Shown one piece after another: positions 48,370 to 59,829 of a DNA stretch of 64,000 nt. This stretch comes from Phoronis australis (taxonomy: Eukaryota > Phoronida > Phoronidae), in contig NMRA01000054.1 in the NCBI GenBank assembly GCA_002633005.1, positions 125,492 to 189,491 of the forward strand, given 5' to 3'. The notes beneath the pieces are model-generated. The model searched no databases. It saw nothing but the letters and a program-made list of their open reading frames with translations, and was not told where the DNA came from. The number at the start of each line of letters is the position of its first letter. The stretch's first letter is position 1. A program made the translations under genes and the position numbers.

Positions 48370-51300
48370 GTAAGTTATCACTTTTCTTTATTAAAATTAT
48401 ATTTCGGTATTTGTCACTTAACAAGTAATTATGTGACTTCCAATGTCTGTTGTCTTGTTAAATGCACTCAAACAGTTTGAAATCCGAAAAACAGATGTTG
48501 ACGTCACGTGGTCATTGTTCTGTAGGATAGATCCGTTGGCGCTATTAGCTTTGACCAAAGCCGCAAAACAACAAATCTGGTTGCGTTATAGCGCTTTTAT
48601 GAAAAGTTGCCAATTTCCGACGTTAGCGTTCAATTAATTGGCTGGTACCCGCCGTGGAGACGTTGAACTTATCAGCTGTTTTTGTGCAATACAAAATGAC
48701 CGAGGGCACCGGCGGGGGCTGCTTATCAAAGCTAAAGCTGAGCACGTTTCACAGTTGCCTAACTAACCCAGATTAAGCACTTGGGGACAAAATGGTGCGC
48801 TGGACTTCCGTGCGAGACGAGATGAACTGTAAGACTGCGCTTGCTTGGCGTTGAGTCTTGCTAGTCCGCTGAGCTGTGTTGAATTGAGAACTATCGCCAT
48901 TTCCGTGTTGTATAGCCCAACAGTCTAGAGCGTATATCCGTTTTATCCGATTTACTTGGTTGAGTCCCTCGTACTCAGGAAACAAAACAGTAACAACAGC
49001 AACAGCAACACCAGCCCCTGCAACAACAGCAACAGAGTTCAACTCGGTTTTAAGTGACCTGCTGTAGAGTGAATGAAGTATAATTATATCTTGTTCGTAT
49101 ATCTATGCCTCCAGCACTTCATCTTTATGTTATAAATATATCAGAAATTTGCGAGACTTTCAACGGAAGGTTTTTGCATACGTTAACGTATTTACTGTTT
49201 TGTGTATCTAAGAGTTTATTTTATTCGACCCTTATCACCACATAGGTGTGGTATAAACAGGATATTTCCCTGGTAGTGTAAACGTGCTGTTTAGGGTTTA
49301 AAATCGAACACCTATACCAGAAAAACTAGCTCAGTAGCATTGCCTTAAAGGGACATTGTCAGCTAGAAAAATAATTTTACAGACAATAGTAGCTGCGCGG
49401 ATTCGAACCCGCGACCTCTGCATTAGAAGCTGAAAGCTCTGACGCGATGTCACATGCCAGCTTTAAAGAGCAAATAATTTTAAGCGGCCTTAATTTCAGC
49501 GGATGACTGGCAGACAACTGGGAGAATTAACGATTTATAATAAAATCATATAAATACAACGGATTTTGTTGTTGTTTCATAGCTCTGGTCAAACACTCCC
49601 CAAATAATTATTCCCGGAATTCCTTTGTCGGCTGTCTAAGCCGATCACGTCCCTTTAATTAAAGCCTTATTACCTTCGAAATTATTAATAATTTATGAAC
49701 CATAATTCCTTGAATTCATCTTGAATGGAAATTCTGGACACCAATATAATATTCATCAGCAATTATTAAATCATGTTCATGAAAAACAAATTTTTCAAAA
49801 CTGATAAAGTTCTCCTTGCACCTCCAAAAATATTAAGTTAGACTTTCTAAAGTCATACCTGTGTGAAGTTTTCTCCTGTTAATCTTAAAAATAGCTTACA
49901 CACTTTACTGGTAGCGAAATAAATTACCAGCCACTATAGTCTTGCTCAGATACTTTTCTGGGCCAGTTCCAAGAAGGACAACTACATACAACTAATTAAA
50001 GATTTAATAACTAATGACCTCCACGCCATCTAATACTGACATTTGAGCAGATTCAAATGTCTTGAATTTTATTGGATATAGTAAGCTGGGGATATTCTAA
50101 CATTATAAACTTCTAGTCAAAAATACATGACGCACTTGTGTATCTCCTCAAATCGGCGTTGAGAAACACTGTTTACATCCGCCTCGGACTCTGAACGCAA
50201 ACATACTGCCACACCAACTGTCAGCATTAGGTTTCGATTGAATTTTAGACCAATATTTTTGACATTCTCTAGTCATAGGCTCGTATTGAGTGGTAATTTG
50301 TTCATGTACATAAATACTCTAAAATGGCCTCATCCAGTACTTCTGACACAGTATTTCTAACAGCATGGAGTTAATACAGGGCCATGCAAAAAGTCGCGGG
50401 AAACATTCTTCTTGCAACACCAGACCGTTTTCTTGTCAAGACATTTCGTGCAATCGGTGAACAGGTGCAGTCTTACGGTAACAATATATAGCACTGCCGT
50501 CAGTGATTGCATTTATGCCATTAAGGGAACACTTAGCGTCGCTAGTGTTGGCTTACGTAATGGTTTACCAAGGTATCGATGCCATAAACTAGATTTACAA
50601 AGTCAAGTTATGGTGCATACATTTTACGTTCAAAACGAAAAAGATGGCGTGGCTACATCTACGTGCGTATACGCCCCATAACATGAAAACTTATGGCACA
50701 TAGACGCTTGGATGAAACTGAAAAAGGTGGTTTCTGCGTCTACGTGCGTCTAACCCACACCATACCCAGCCCGGATGGGTTCACATTGTTCTCTCGTCTT
50801 CCAGAAAGAACTTGCTTTTAAGCTTATTTTTGATAAAAATTATCTTCGGCAAGAACGTAATGTTTTCTGTGTTTGACTAATTAAGTCTTAAAGACGAATG
50901 ATCTCATCCAAATACAAATATAAAAGTCGTTTACAAATTAGCCAATTTTGAACATCCGATAACCAGGTAACTATAACGGCTAAGCTATGCAGTTTTGCAG
51001 AGTAATTGCTATCAGGTATTTCCCAAACGTTTCCTGTGCATTAAACGCGTTTGTGCCAGACAAAGTAAGCCTTCTTGTACTTGAATGTCACATGGTCAGA
51101 GACTGGGGATAGCACATTATTTTTCTCAACTAATGTCACTGCACGGTTGTTCTTTACAAGTCAAAAAAATCACGATGTATTGAATTAAACTCTTACAAAA
51201 AGCAATCAGACACCTACAACTAGGAGGATAGAAAGTGAAACAGAGTCGACCTCTAATGGTCTCATTATGAAGGCAGCTTGAGTGCACGTGGGCAATCAAA

Positions 51301-54300
51301 ACAAAGTACCTCGCCGCTTAATATGAACTCGTCCTAAACAACGTGACCTGCTTCAGGACAGCACACACTTTATAGCATTCTTACACATGCCAACCGGCAC
51401 TGTCACTTTTAAGGATCACAGTACAATAAATAAACAAGTAATAACGTTTATTTATAGCAGTAAATTAATCAAAACAATCGTTCCTAAGAGATAAAATTTA
51501 AGCAAAATGGTATGTCAGACGTGACGTGAGCTTTTAAAGTTATGAAAACTTCAAAAACATACTTTTGTTTTTATTTTAGGGCCAAGTCAAACCAAGGTAC
51601 GATCTCTCAAACAGGAACACCTATTAGGAGCCAATAAAACGTTCGTTTCCTCCCGTCCCATGACAGTTTCATTTAGTAGGCTACGGACGTTAGACCGGAT
51701 TTAGTGTGATGGTGCACTTCTTAAAAGTTTCCATTTCACTTAGTTCTAGTTTTCGAAATTCTAAAGCGTGTATAGTAAACGTGTTGCATAAAATATGCAA
51801 GCTGAGCAAGTCGATGAAATAGAAATCTTTGATTAAATTAAAACAGGTAATTAATTTACCAACTGAATTAAAGCACGTGATGCGCACAGTTTAAGGATAA
51901 CATGTTGACATTGACAAGTCTGCGTATTTAGGCAAATAAACCATTGATTTTGTAGGAATAAAAGGGCTGTAGATTTTTTTACTTTTTTACTAATTGCCAT
52001 CAGTCGGGTCACGTGACCATGTCTTTTTAGCGAACTTTAACGAAAACAGTACATAAAGCATAACATGTGAAAGTTTCTTATGAATTTGATCAACTGACCA
52101 AATTTTAACATTTTTCTATGAACCTATATATCCACAAACCTTGCACCACACTGAATTTGTTGAGACAAACAGTTTACACTAAGCAAGCAAAGTCTTTTTC
52201 AAATGATTTTCCAAGAGTTCGTAGTTATTCAGTTTGACAGTGAAGTGTGTTCAGTAACTTATATGTAGGTGTTTACGGACACGTAATATGTCTGAAAATA
52301 ACTAAACTAAACAAGTGTACGTTATTTGGTAGTCGCAAGGCCTAAATGAACCAAAATACAGTAGGCGGGTGGTAACGAACACACAAAAGGTCGGTTGATG
52401 AAGTATATGCGGAAACATCAGCATATTCCAGACAAGAACTTTATTTCCACACCATTTTATCAGAACTGAATTTGTCATAAAGTTAATGTCATGATTTGAA
52501 AAGAAGTCAAAAAGTAACCTACTGACTTAGGTTTTACTTGTATGCCATATAAGAACGAAAGTAGTCTTCGAGGGTTTTACCTAGCAGAAGTCGAAACAGA
52601 CAAATGAATCGTGTTTGGCTGTCTTTTTCTAACGACAGTGTTTTGTTTTTCATTAATTTGGGATTTCGAATTTGTGTGAAGGACACGCGAACAGAACAGG
52701 GGATGGTTATATTGATTATCCAAGTTTCGAAAGAACAGTGAAGTAACATATTCCAAATTTCTTGAAAAATCACGGTTCGCAGAAACCGCATGTAGAGCCA
52801 AAACACGTGAGTAGCACTGGTTTCTGACGTTGCGCGCACGCCGCTTGCTTTGAACGGTACATTTATCTTTCTTTAGCGTATACGGTAGGTAATTTCATTT
52901 GCGATATATTTAATATTTAGACATCCTTGCTCCTACATGTATATGCCTACTTTGCTCGTCGTTTCAGGTCTGGCATATACTACACAATTGGCTACTAGCT
53001 GTTTCAGTGGCAACTTCGAACTGACATGCGACCGCAAGCATAGAATCCACATCGAGTCAGATCAGTACGGTTACTCTTCTGAAAACAAGTGTACCTACAC
53101 CGAAGGAGACTGTATGGTGGATAATGAAGGGTATGAGTAAATGAACAAGATACATTGACTGCGAACTTGATTTCAATTAGAACGAACCGATTCAGGGAGA
53201 ATTTATATTAGTTTTGAATGTTCCAATATTTTCACTGTTTTTCGTGTTAAACTGTGGTAAATAATGATTTTGTGACTTTTTAAACACGCAGAAACTTTTA
53301 GTTATTGTTTCGAATATTTATCAAGTGCATAATGTTGTTTTTAAGCCATACATACACTATTAAGTTACTTACAAGGGTTCCAGATGTTGAGAACCAGTTT
53401 TGATGCTCGTTTTTCAATGCAGGAAAAGTGGTTCTCAAAATGCACGCGGCTATTAGCCAAAATCGCATACAACAATCGGACTGTGTAGACAGTGATCTGA
53501 GTGTCGTATGGGACTTCATAATGAATCGGTGGTATTCCAGAACGAAATCTCACCTTATGTTTATCAAACAACCAATTGTATGCGACATTTAAAGTCGAAA
53601 TTTGCGTTGGAGCAACAATTTGCAAACTATGATAAGTCACATACGGCTGTCGTATTCGGAGATCACTATAAACGAAATTTGTACACACAGCTTCAGACCT
53701 TTAACTTGTGACAAAAATTTGAGGCAAAGTCGAAGAATTTGTGTGTACCGTCGCACAGACAATTTAATTACTTGAGAAATTTCGTATCTTTCTCATCGAA
53801 TGAAAGAAAAACATCAATGAAAGGATAATACTAAAAATGAACGAAGTATTAAAAATAAAATAATGATATGAACTCTAATAATAACCATTACTCTATTAAA
53901 TCCGAACACCTCTTCCCACAGTCACAGAAGTTTAACAACTCGTTACTGCGAGGGCCATCTCTCATGTTCCCCGGGCATCAGCGTCAGTAAAAGACTTTGC
54001 TCATCAAAATTCACCAACTATCAAATTATCAAATACAACTGTGTACCAGGTAACTTTGCATCCGCATCAGTGGTGGTGGTGGTGGTGCTAGATGTAGTGG
54101 CGATGATAGCGGGTCTGGTAGAGGTAGTTGGAGAGCAGTGGCAGTGGGGGTAGGACTACAAATGATGGAGGAGCAATGGAAGTGGGAGAAGCAGTGGTAG
54201 TGGGTATGGGAGTGGAAATATCAGTGGGTGTGGAAGTATCAGTGGGCGTGGAAGTATCAGTGGGTGTGGTAGTATCAGTGGGTGTGGTAGTATCAGTGGG

Positions 54301-57300
54301 TGTGGTAGTATCAGTGGGTGTGGTAGTATCAGTGGGTGTGGTAGTATCAGTGGGTGTGGAAGTATCAGTGGGTGTGGAAGTATCAGTGGGTGTGGAAGTA
54401 TCAGTGGGTGTGGAAGTATCAGTGGGTGTGGAAGTATCAGTGGGTGTGGAAGTATCAGTGGGTGTGGAAGTAGCAGTGTTGGTGTAGTGTCGAGTTTGTC
54501 TTGTAGTTTCAACCGTTATTAGTCAATTTCAGGTAGTTTGTACGTGTATAATTTACTACAGGACACGGCCAAATTAAAAAAACTACCTCGGAATGCCGGC
54601 TTAAGATTTACGCGGTCGGGACTCCCTTACGACATAGTAAATCCACTTACTAGTGCTTATTGGCGTATTCATAGTTGGTTATAGGAAAGTTCTAAATCGG
54701 CATGTAAAAAGTTTAAGTTTCTGTACAAATGGTTAATTACTCTGTGAACGTAATAATTGTATACATCAAATTAGTTTACGCTCACAGCTTTCCCATTTAA
54801 GCAAACAATATGCACGGACGTTTCCGTCAGTCTATCCAAAGGCTACTGACTCCTTAGATTTATTGAAGTAATCTAAAAAATCTACTGATTGTTTACAAAC
54901 ATCGCAATTCTACTGTTTTACTTCCCGCACTGCTTCTGAAAGCCAACCCTTGTATCTATTTACACAATTTCTCACACACCGGCATCACTTTTTAACAAAA
55001 TTCGTTAGTGTTTCTTTTTCGAAAATCATTTACTACTTGTTTTGAAAATTTTATACAAGGAATAGATCCGAATTGGTTTTATTTCAGAAACCGATGTTCT
55101 TCGATTGTGTCAAGTGAATTCGTTTGAAGGCAATGAAGGTTTTGTGGCCACACCCCGCTTTCCATTTCCTTATCCCGACAATGTCGATTGCAAATGCACT
55201 CTATCAACGACACATTCCGGTGGCGTAAAAGTAGAGTTTCGTAGTTTTGATGTCAAAAATAACCCGACTGGAACTTGCAGAGATTTTGTGGAATTGACCA
55301 ACAATGGAAAATCTGTCAAAGCTTGCACTAAGCCGACGACTACCATGCTGTCAGGAAAGACAACATTGCGATTTGTCTCGAACTCGATTGGCGAATCAGC
55401 GCAAGGATTCTGGATGAAATTTTCTGGTGAGTGTCGGAACGTTTACATTTCATGTCATGTTTTGCATAAGTATAAGCCACATTATATTATCATCGGTCGT
55501 TCAATACATTTCACGGTTGCGAACGCCTTTCACGTGTTCAAAAAGTTTAATTATGTCTAAGTTTGCACACTGTAATGCTTGTCCTGTATTTCACGACATA
55601 CGGTAAAATGAAAGAGAAACGCTAACTTTTCAAAACTTCATTTGAGCTTACTCTGATTACATGTTTTAGTACCACCCGAACATAAAGTAAAAGTGGTATG
55701 TGGTGATTCTATGGGAAGCAGGGATGTCTCACAACCTCCAGAGCTGACTTCAATAGAACCTACAACGAAAGAAACGGAGGAAATATCTAAAACATTAAAA
55801 CTATCCCCGACTACACAAACCCCTGTAATGACACCAGAAGTAACAACTCAGGCAACTGTAAAAAATGCGAAGGAATCTACCATGCCTGCATCCGAGACAA
55901 CAGCACCTCCTGTTACTCAGTCATCAAAGGAAATTGGCGCTATGCCAACTCCTAAAAGCAACAATGGGGGCAACGCATTAGTGACAACAGTGTCTGCCGG
56001 GGAGAACAATGAAAATCAAAACAGTGCTCTCCGGGACAATAGAAACAATTCAACTGTTGGCTCTTCCGGTGGGTCTTCGGGGGCACAAAATAAGTCAGCT
56101 GAAAACCACACGCCTTCGGCCATCTCTCGTGACAACACCAGCAGGAGGGATGCGACGACTGAGGCTTTGAGAAACGGCATCATCGAAGTTGAACAAATTG
56201 ACAACTTTACCAATATCTATTTAAATGAAAGCGAGTTTACCACTACCGCAGTCGATGTAGATGGAAGCGATTCAACAGAAACGAAAACAACAACTGAAAC
56301 GTTTAAGACACCAAAAGTGAGGACAGTAGCAGACAAACTAACAACTGTAACTCTCAGGGCGAAGAAAGTAAATTGGCAAGAGCGCGTAGCCTCAGATGGA
56401 ATGATGAAACGGCCACCTATCTCATTATTTAAGGTTCCTCAACCAAAAGGTTAGTCTACATGAACCACTGATGTATTGTAGTTGGCACAATTATCAATTT
56501 CAAGCTGTAAGCTCAAATCAATCTCAAGCTACCGTTCGAGATCTGTTTGCCGCCGTCGGCGATCAATTCTCTAAACGATACCAAAGAGACATCCCAATAA
56601 AAACATGTCTATTTAGCCGTGCAATCGGAAATCGCACCGCCAGCAGTGACATTTGTTTTTGGTAAGGGTAAACGTAAATTTTCATGGCAAAGTTTATTCA
56701 TTCGAAAGTCGTGGTATTAACAATGTTATGCATACTGGTTTACCGGTAATAGCCACTCCCAGGCGTCCCGAATTTTGAGAACCAGCTTGATGCCCGTTAA
56801 TCAGTGAAGAAAACTGGTTCTCAAAATTCGGGATCCCTGTCTGTTACAATTGCCCGTATGCCACTAGACATCAGTTTCTTCTTTTAGAAGACTGTAGCAA
56901 TCTGTTTTGTGATAAGGTTAGCTGGTTTCCAAATGAAGAGTCTATGATGGAACATTGTTGCCCGTTATCGCCCGTCCAGACATATGCGTTCTTAGAATTA
57001 GTTTGGGGTGAAAGTGCTTTCAGCAACAATTACTCGGAGTCGGCCAAGTCCCGAGGAACTTGCTTACATACATGTATATTGTTTACAGATATCTTTATGT
57101 ATTTTTTTTCATTCCTGGCCTCCTTCAATTACAGTGGAGAAATTAAGTGAAAAAGAAAATACCGACGAGTCAGCAAACAGTGCCAACTCGCAACCAGCAG
57201 GGTTTAATTTCCTTACGGTTGTGATGTGCGCAGTAGCCGGTGTTCTTGGCATTGTCATGTTCATCGCTGGGTTCGTCAGCCTCAACAAGCGAAAGTAAGC

Positions 57301-58882
57301 AAGGCTCAAGAACACTTTTACAGCTTCCATAATTTTATCGCGGCACTGCTGTGCGTGGACTTGGAATTCCGCTCTATCTCCAAGATCCCGTATACCTGGA
57401 ACTTTAAATTAAATATTCATTAAAGTACTCATTTGAAAGTTTTGATCATGGAAAAGAATTTTTCTTATTATTGTCCCACGATCATCTATTGTCTCCTTTA
57501 TCGGAACTTGTGTCACATAATCGTAGAAATATGTGAATGGTAAACGTGATTATTTGAGAGAATTTGACAAGTTTTCTAGGGAATTTTAAGTTCACGCATA
57601 CGCGATCTTGATATTTAGCAGAATTCGAAGTTCAAGTAGAGCAGGACCACCTTATGCCTAGGCAATCCGTATGAAGTTACCGCATTTGTCATATCACTTA
57701 TATATTTTTAAGTGTTCATTTCAAGCCGCTATAAAGTAATGCTGTCAAAAACAATGTTCTTCGCAGGAGTATTAAGGGGATTCGACAGAGGTTTTAATTT
57801 GTCGTTGAATTTTTTTTTACGTATCTTGTGTTTTAGTCTTTTTGATTGCAAATCACCAATTCTCGCCGTTGTCCGCAACATATTCTCTTAAATCAAGGCC
57901 GACTTTGAATACTGTTCAAACACTCTGTCATTTAACAAGAGAGGTTTGGCTCCGGTAGCAGCCAAGGCTTTTGGCTGGGAACACAGCAGTTACAGGCTCC
58001 ACTCCGCGCTGAGATTGATCGAAGGAAATTGCTTTCTTCGCCTATGATTTTTCTTTGAAATGACATTATGAGCGAAAAACGTGATTTTCTGAGAACAACC
58101 ATAGTGCGGATTTGAATAGGGAACCTTTGCTGCTAAACGCTCTGGTGGCTGAGCTAAACCTCACTAGTATAGCATAGTAATTTAAAGTTATCTAAGTGCT
58201 ATGTCACCGGCATTTATTTCAGAGGATGCCTGACAGACAACGTTTTTGGTGATTTGCAATAGAACCATCAATAATACAACGGAGTTTATTGTTTTATAGC
58301 TCTCTTGTCAAAACTAACTGCAAAAGTCCATTCAACTCTCCCTATGAGCTTCGTGGTCAATGTATCTTTCCTAGAAGCATTAGAAAAATGACGTTTTGAG
58401 GTCCAAGTAGCGTTTGTTTTAATAAATGTTCCTTGTTCTGCTTCAGAAAATACTTCCGATTTGGAAGTTTGTTTGGCACCGAACTTGCGAGCATTTTATC
58501 AAGCACCTTAGGACGCAGAACGAGAGAGACAGAAACAGAGGTCCACGGTGACAGCACGTCTATTAACAGTGCAGATACAGAGATTTCAGACGATTTGTCT
58601 ACACCTCCGTCCGACACCAAAACTGTTCGATTTGAGGAGATCAGCGAAGAGTGTACATCTACTCTGAAAACCACGTCATTTGACCATGATTTCAAGACTC
58701 CTGTCGACATAAGAAATCTCGCAGTACACCATGACGACCCAGACCCTAACCCAGTGATTGACAAGAGGCCTCCTGCCTTGCCACCGAGACTTTACCAGCC
58801 CAAGGAAGTCATATTTCCGGCTGAAGAGACAGAGGTACCGCCTCCTCTTCCAGCTAAGAACGCTAGCAGAAGTCACGAGTAA
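48315..58882 (+). CDS. type I membrane protein: SUEL lectin-CUB-mucin-TM-SH3-ligand tail
   Basis: Seven coding exons join in phase: 48315-48369, 52968-53130, 53922-54049, 55088-55426, 55670-56449, 57135-57294, 58447-58882 (2,061 nt, 686 aa). Order: signal peptide (1 to about 21), SUEL/galactose-binding-lectin domain (about 28-115), CUB (about 122-228), Ser/Thr/Pro-rich stalk (229-510), transmembrane helix (512-538), tail (539-686). The tail carries PALPPR and PPLPAK, both class II SH3 ligands (PxxPx[RK]), and K-T-V-R-F (600-604), an RVxF-like motif. A lectin plus CUB ectodomain implies glycan or protein recognition at the cell surface; the signalling role is inferred. The gene is divergent from the minus-strand WSC/TSP1 gene. 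All splice sites are GT-AG. Confidence 0.87.
49345..49658 (-). mobile_element. composite MITE/SINE: tRNA-like segment inside TTAAAGGGAC inverted ends
   Basis: Both ends read TTAAAGGGAC inward (49345-49354 and 49649-49658). On the minus strand a tRNA-like segment contains the B box GGGTTCGAATCC. The ACAACGGATTTTGTT...CATAGCTCTGGTCAAA block is shared with 35530-35665 and 58080-58330. This mixture suggests a repeat family whose members carry a Pol III-like head. Confidence 0.55.
51900..52150 (+). repeat. dispersed intronic repeat, copy 3 (partial)
   Basis: It contains GGGTCACGTGACCATGTCTT and a downstream TGAATTTGATCAACTGACCAAAT block like copies 1, 2, 4 and 5. Confidence 0.55.
52968..53130 (+). 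CDS. exon 2: SUEL/galactose-binding-lectin domain, first half
   Basis: Acceptor TTTCAG, donor GTATGA, phase 1 in, 2 out. It encodes CFSGNFELTCDRKHRIHIES and DQYGYSSENKC, the L.C..GH.I.I..A.YG.....C pattern of SUEL lectins. Confidence 0.9.
53387..53437. repeat. intronic hairpin, copy A
   Basis: TTGAGAACCAGTTTT pairs with AAAAGTGGTTCTCAA across a short loop (14 of 15 positions). Stem and loop are homologous to the hairpin at 56767-56832. Confidence 0.7.
53922..54049 (+). CDS. exon 3: SUEL/galactose-binding-lectin domain, second half
   Basis: 128 bp, acceptor TTCCCACAG, donor GTAACT, phase 2 in, 1 out. It encodes RYCEGHLSCSPGISV and FTNYQIIKYNCVP, matching the C.G...C.........C....K.L...Y.C end of the domain. 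Confidence 0.9.
54219..54474. repeat. 18-bp minisatellite, about 14 units
   Basis: Units of GTGGAAGTATCAGTGGGT in near-perfect tandem. A central run uses GTGGTAGTATC and both flanks use GTGGAAGTATC, so units expanded in blocks. It lies in the intron before the CUB exon and keeps open frames on both strands (VSVGV and LPHPLI repeats) only because 18 is a multiple of 3. Confidence 0.97.
55088..55426 (+). CDS. exon 4: CUB domain
   Basis: 339 bp, phase 1-1, acceptor TTTATTTCAG, donor GTGAGT. It encodes a CUB domain: EGFVATPRFPFPYPDNVDC near the start, VKVEFRSFDV, CRDFVELTN, LRFVSNSIGESAQGFWMKF at the end. The canonical YP.N..C becomes YPDNVDC. Cysteines support two disulfides. The acidic residues of calcium-binding CUBs are only partly evident. 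Confidence 0.95.
55670..56449 (+). CDS. exon 5: Ser/Thr/Pro-rich stalk
   Basis: 780 bp, phase 1-1, acceptor ACATGTTTTAG, donor GTTAGT. It encodes PPEHKVKVVCGDS, then a 250-residue low-complexity stalk rich in Thr, Ser, Glu and Asn with several N-x-[ST] sequons, expected to be O-glycosylated. Confidence 0.88.
56767..56832. repeat. intronic hairpin, copy B (perfect 19-bp stem)
   Basis: CCCGAATTTTGAGAACCAG and its exact reverse complement are separated by a 28-nt loop containing TTGATGCCCGTT. It is homologous to the hairpin at 53387-53437. Confidence 0.85.
57135..57294 (+). CDS. exon 6: transmembrane segment
   Basis: 160 bp, acceptor TTCAATTACAG, donor GTAAGC, phase 1 in, 2 out. A polar lead is followed by a hydrophobic helix (FNFLTVVMCAVAGVLGIVMF and onward) and a basic N-K-R-K stop-transfer. 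Confidence 0.92.
58080..58330 (-). repeat. tRNA-headed repeat, copy in the last intron
   Basis: On the minus strand GGTTTAGCTCAGCCACCAGA (A-box-like) and CTATTCAAATCCGC (B-box-like) precede the shared AAACTCCGTTGTATTATTGA block. This supports a tRNA-derived SINE origin for the family also seen at 35530 and 49345. Confidence 0.55.
58447..58882 (+). CDS. exon 7: cytoplasmic tail with SH3-ligand motifs
   Basis: Acceptor TTCTGCTTCAG, phase 2 in, ends at TAA. It encodes KYFRFGSLFGTELAS, an acidic Ser/Thr-rich middle with TKTVRFEEISEE, and a proline-rich end (RPPALPPRLYQP, PPPLPAK). The stop overlaps a donor-like CACGAGTAAGA, leaving open an alternative longer tail. Confidence 0.9.
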
Positions 58883-58981
58883 GACAGAATCGACATTCCC
58901 CGCGAAATTAATTTTACGACTTTATCTCCTCGGAACAAAATACTTCTTCCAACAAAAAAAATATTATTAATTCGAAAATGT

Positions 58982-58987
58982 AATAAA
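58982..58987 (+). promoter_or_regulatory. polyadenylation signal AATAAA of the SUEL/CUB gene
   Basis: AATAAA about 100 bases after the stop codon, in AT-rich context. It would give a short 3' untranslated region. Confidence 0.6.
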
Positions 58988-58989
58988 CT

Positions 58990-59440
58990 TTTTGCAGGAC
59001 CTTATCAACAAGTCTATACATTTAACAAAATATAAAATCTTAGTCCATAACATTATACATTTCCGAAAGTAGAAAGTCAGTAGAAATTGATTTTGCCCTT
59101 ATACCGAAATGTCGTTAATTGGATCACGTAACCATACTTTTTTATTATATTTAGAAAAAGCAAAGGTTTATTCATAGCAAAACAAAGATATCAGTAACAT
59201 GACCTAATTTCATTTGAATCGAATGATGTTCAAGATGAAATAAAAAGACGCTGTTTCATTTTTCCATTTTTCATTTCGTTTTCGTCTCATTTATTTTCAA
59301 AAAAGCATAAAATTGCTATTTTTATAACGTCTGACTCAAAATGGAACAGAATTTTGGCAAACAGTTCGTGAAGTATAATATCTGAACATTTCATGTGAAT
59401 CCGATGAAATATGGTGCTCCTAAATTAGTCAATGTACTTC
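58990..59440 (+). repeat. dispersed repeat, copy 4
   Basis: It contains TTAATTGGATCACGTAACCAT and a downstream TTCAAGATGAAAT block matching copies 1, 2 and 5. It lies just beyond the poly(A) signal. Confidence 0.6.
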
Positions 59441-59829
59441 TTAAAGTAATGTTTTTCAAAAGATTAAACAAGTGATTATTATAACATGTAAGAATTAACT
59501 TATACAGACTTAAAATTTTTGTCGCTGACAATACTATTTATCATGTTTGGTTATATTTAGCATTTGCTTAACTAAACATCCACATATTGACGCGCATGAA
59601 AGATAATGCGCATGCGCTGCCTTGGTGAAGAACTGCAACAGCATAAGCCCTCTCTCGTGTAAGAGAGAAATGTTATCTTATGTGTTATCTCTTAATCCTA
59701 TATTTTCTGACACAATGGTATAACTAGTCTGTTGTCAAATGATGACCGGAGAGATACTTTACTCAAAACGCATCGGTAACAGGCAACTATTGTTTTGACA
59801 TATAGCACATATTTTGTGACCCGTGAAAA

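Larger units (their letters stand above)
48370..52967. other. first intron of the SUEL/CUB gene
   Basis: A 4.6-kb intron containing an AAC/CAG-rich stretch (about 48985-49035), the tRNA-headed inverted-end repeat at 49345-49658 and one copy of the dispersed GGTCACGTGACC repeat. No extra in-phase exon was found. Confidence 0.5.

Noticed and set aside
51580-51596. 17-bp exon-like segment (TTTTAG-GGCCAAG...ACCAAG-GTACGA) in intron 1 of the SUEL/CUB gene
   Set aside because: Including it breaks the frame between the signal-peptide exon and the lectin exon, which join directly in phase.
54128-54512. Open frames on both strands with VSVGVE and LPHPLI repeats
   Set aside because: They are products of the 18-bp minisatellite, inside an intron with no supporting splice sites.
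56888-56916. 29-bp exon-like segment EDCSNLFCDK before the TM exon
   Set aside because: It enters in phase 1 but leaves in phase 0, giving a stop in the TM exon. The stalk exon joins the TM exon correctly without it.
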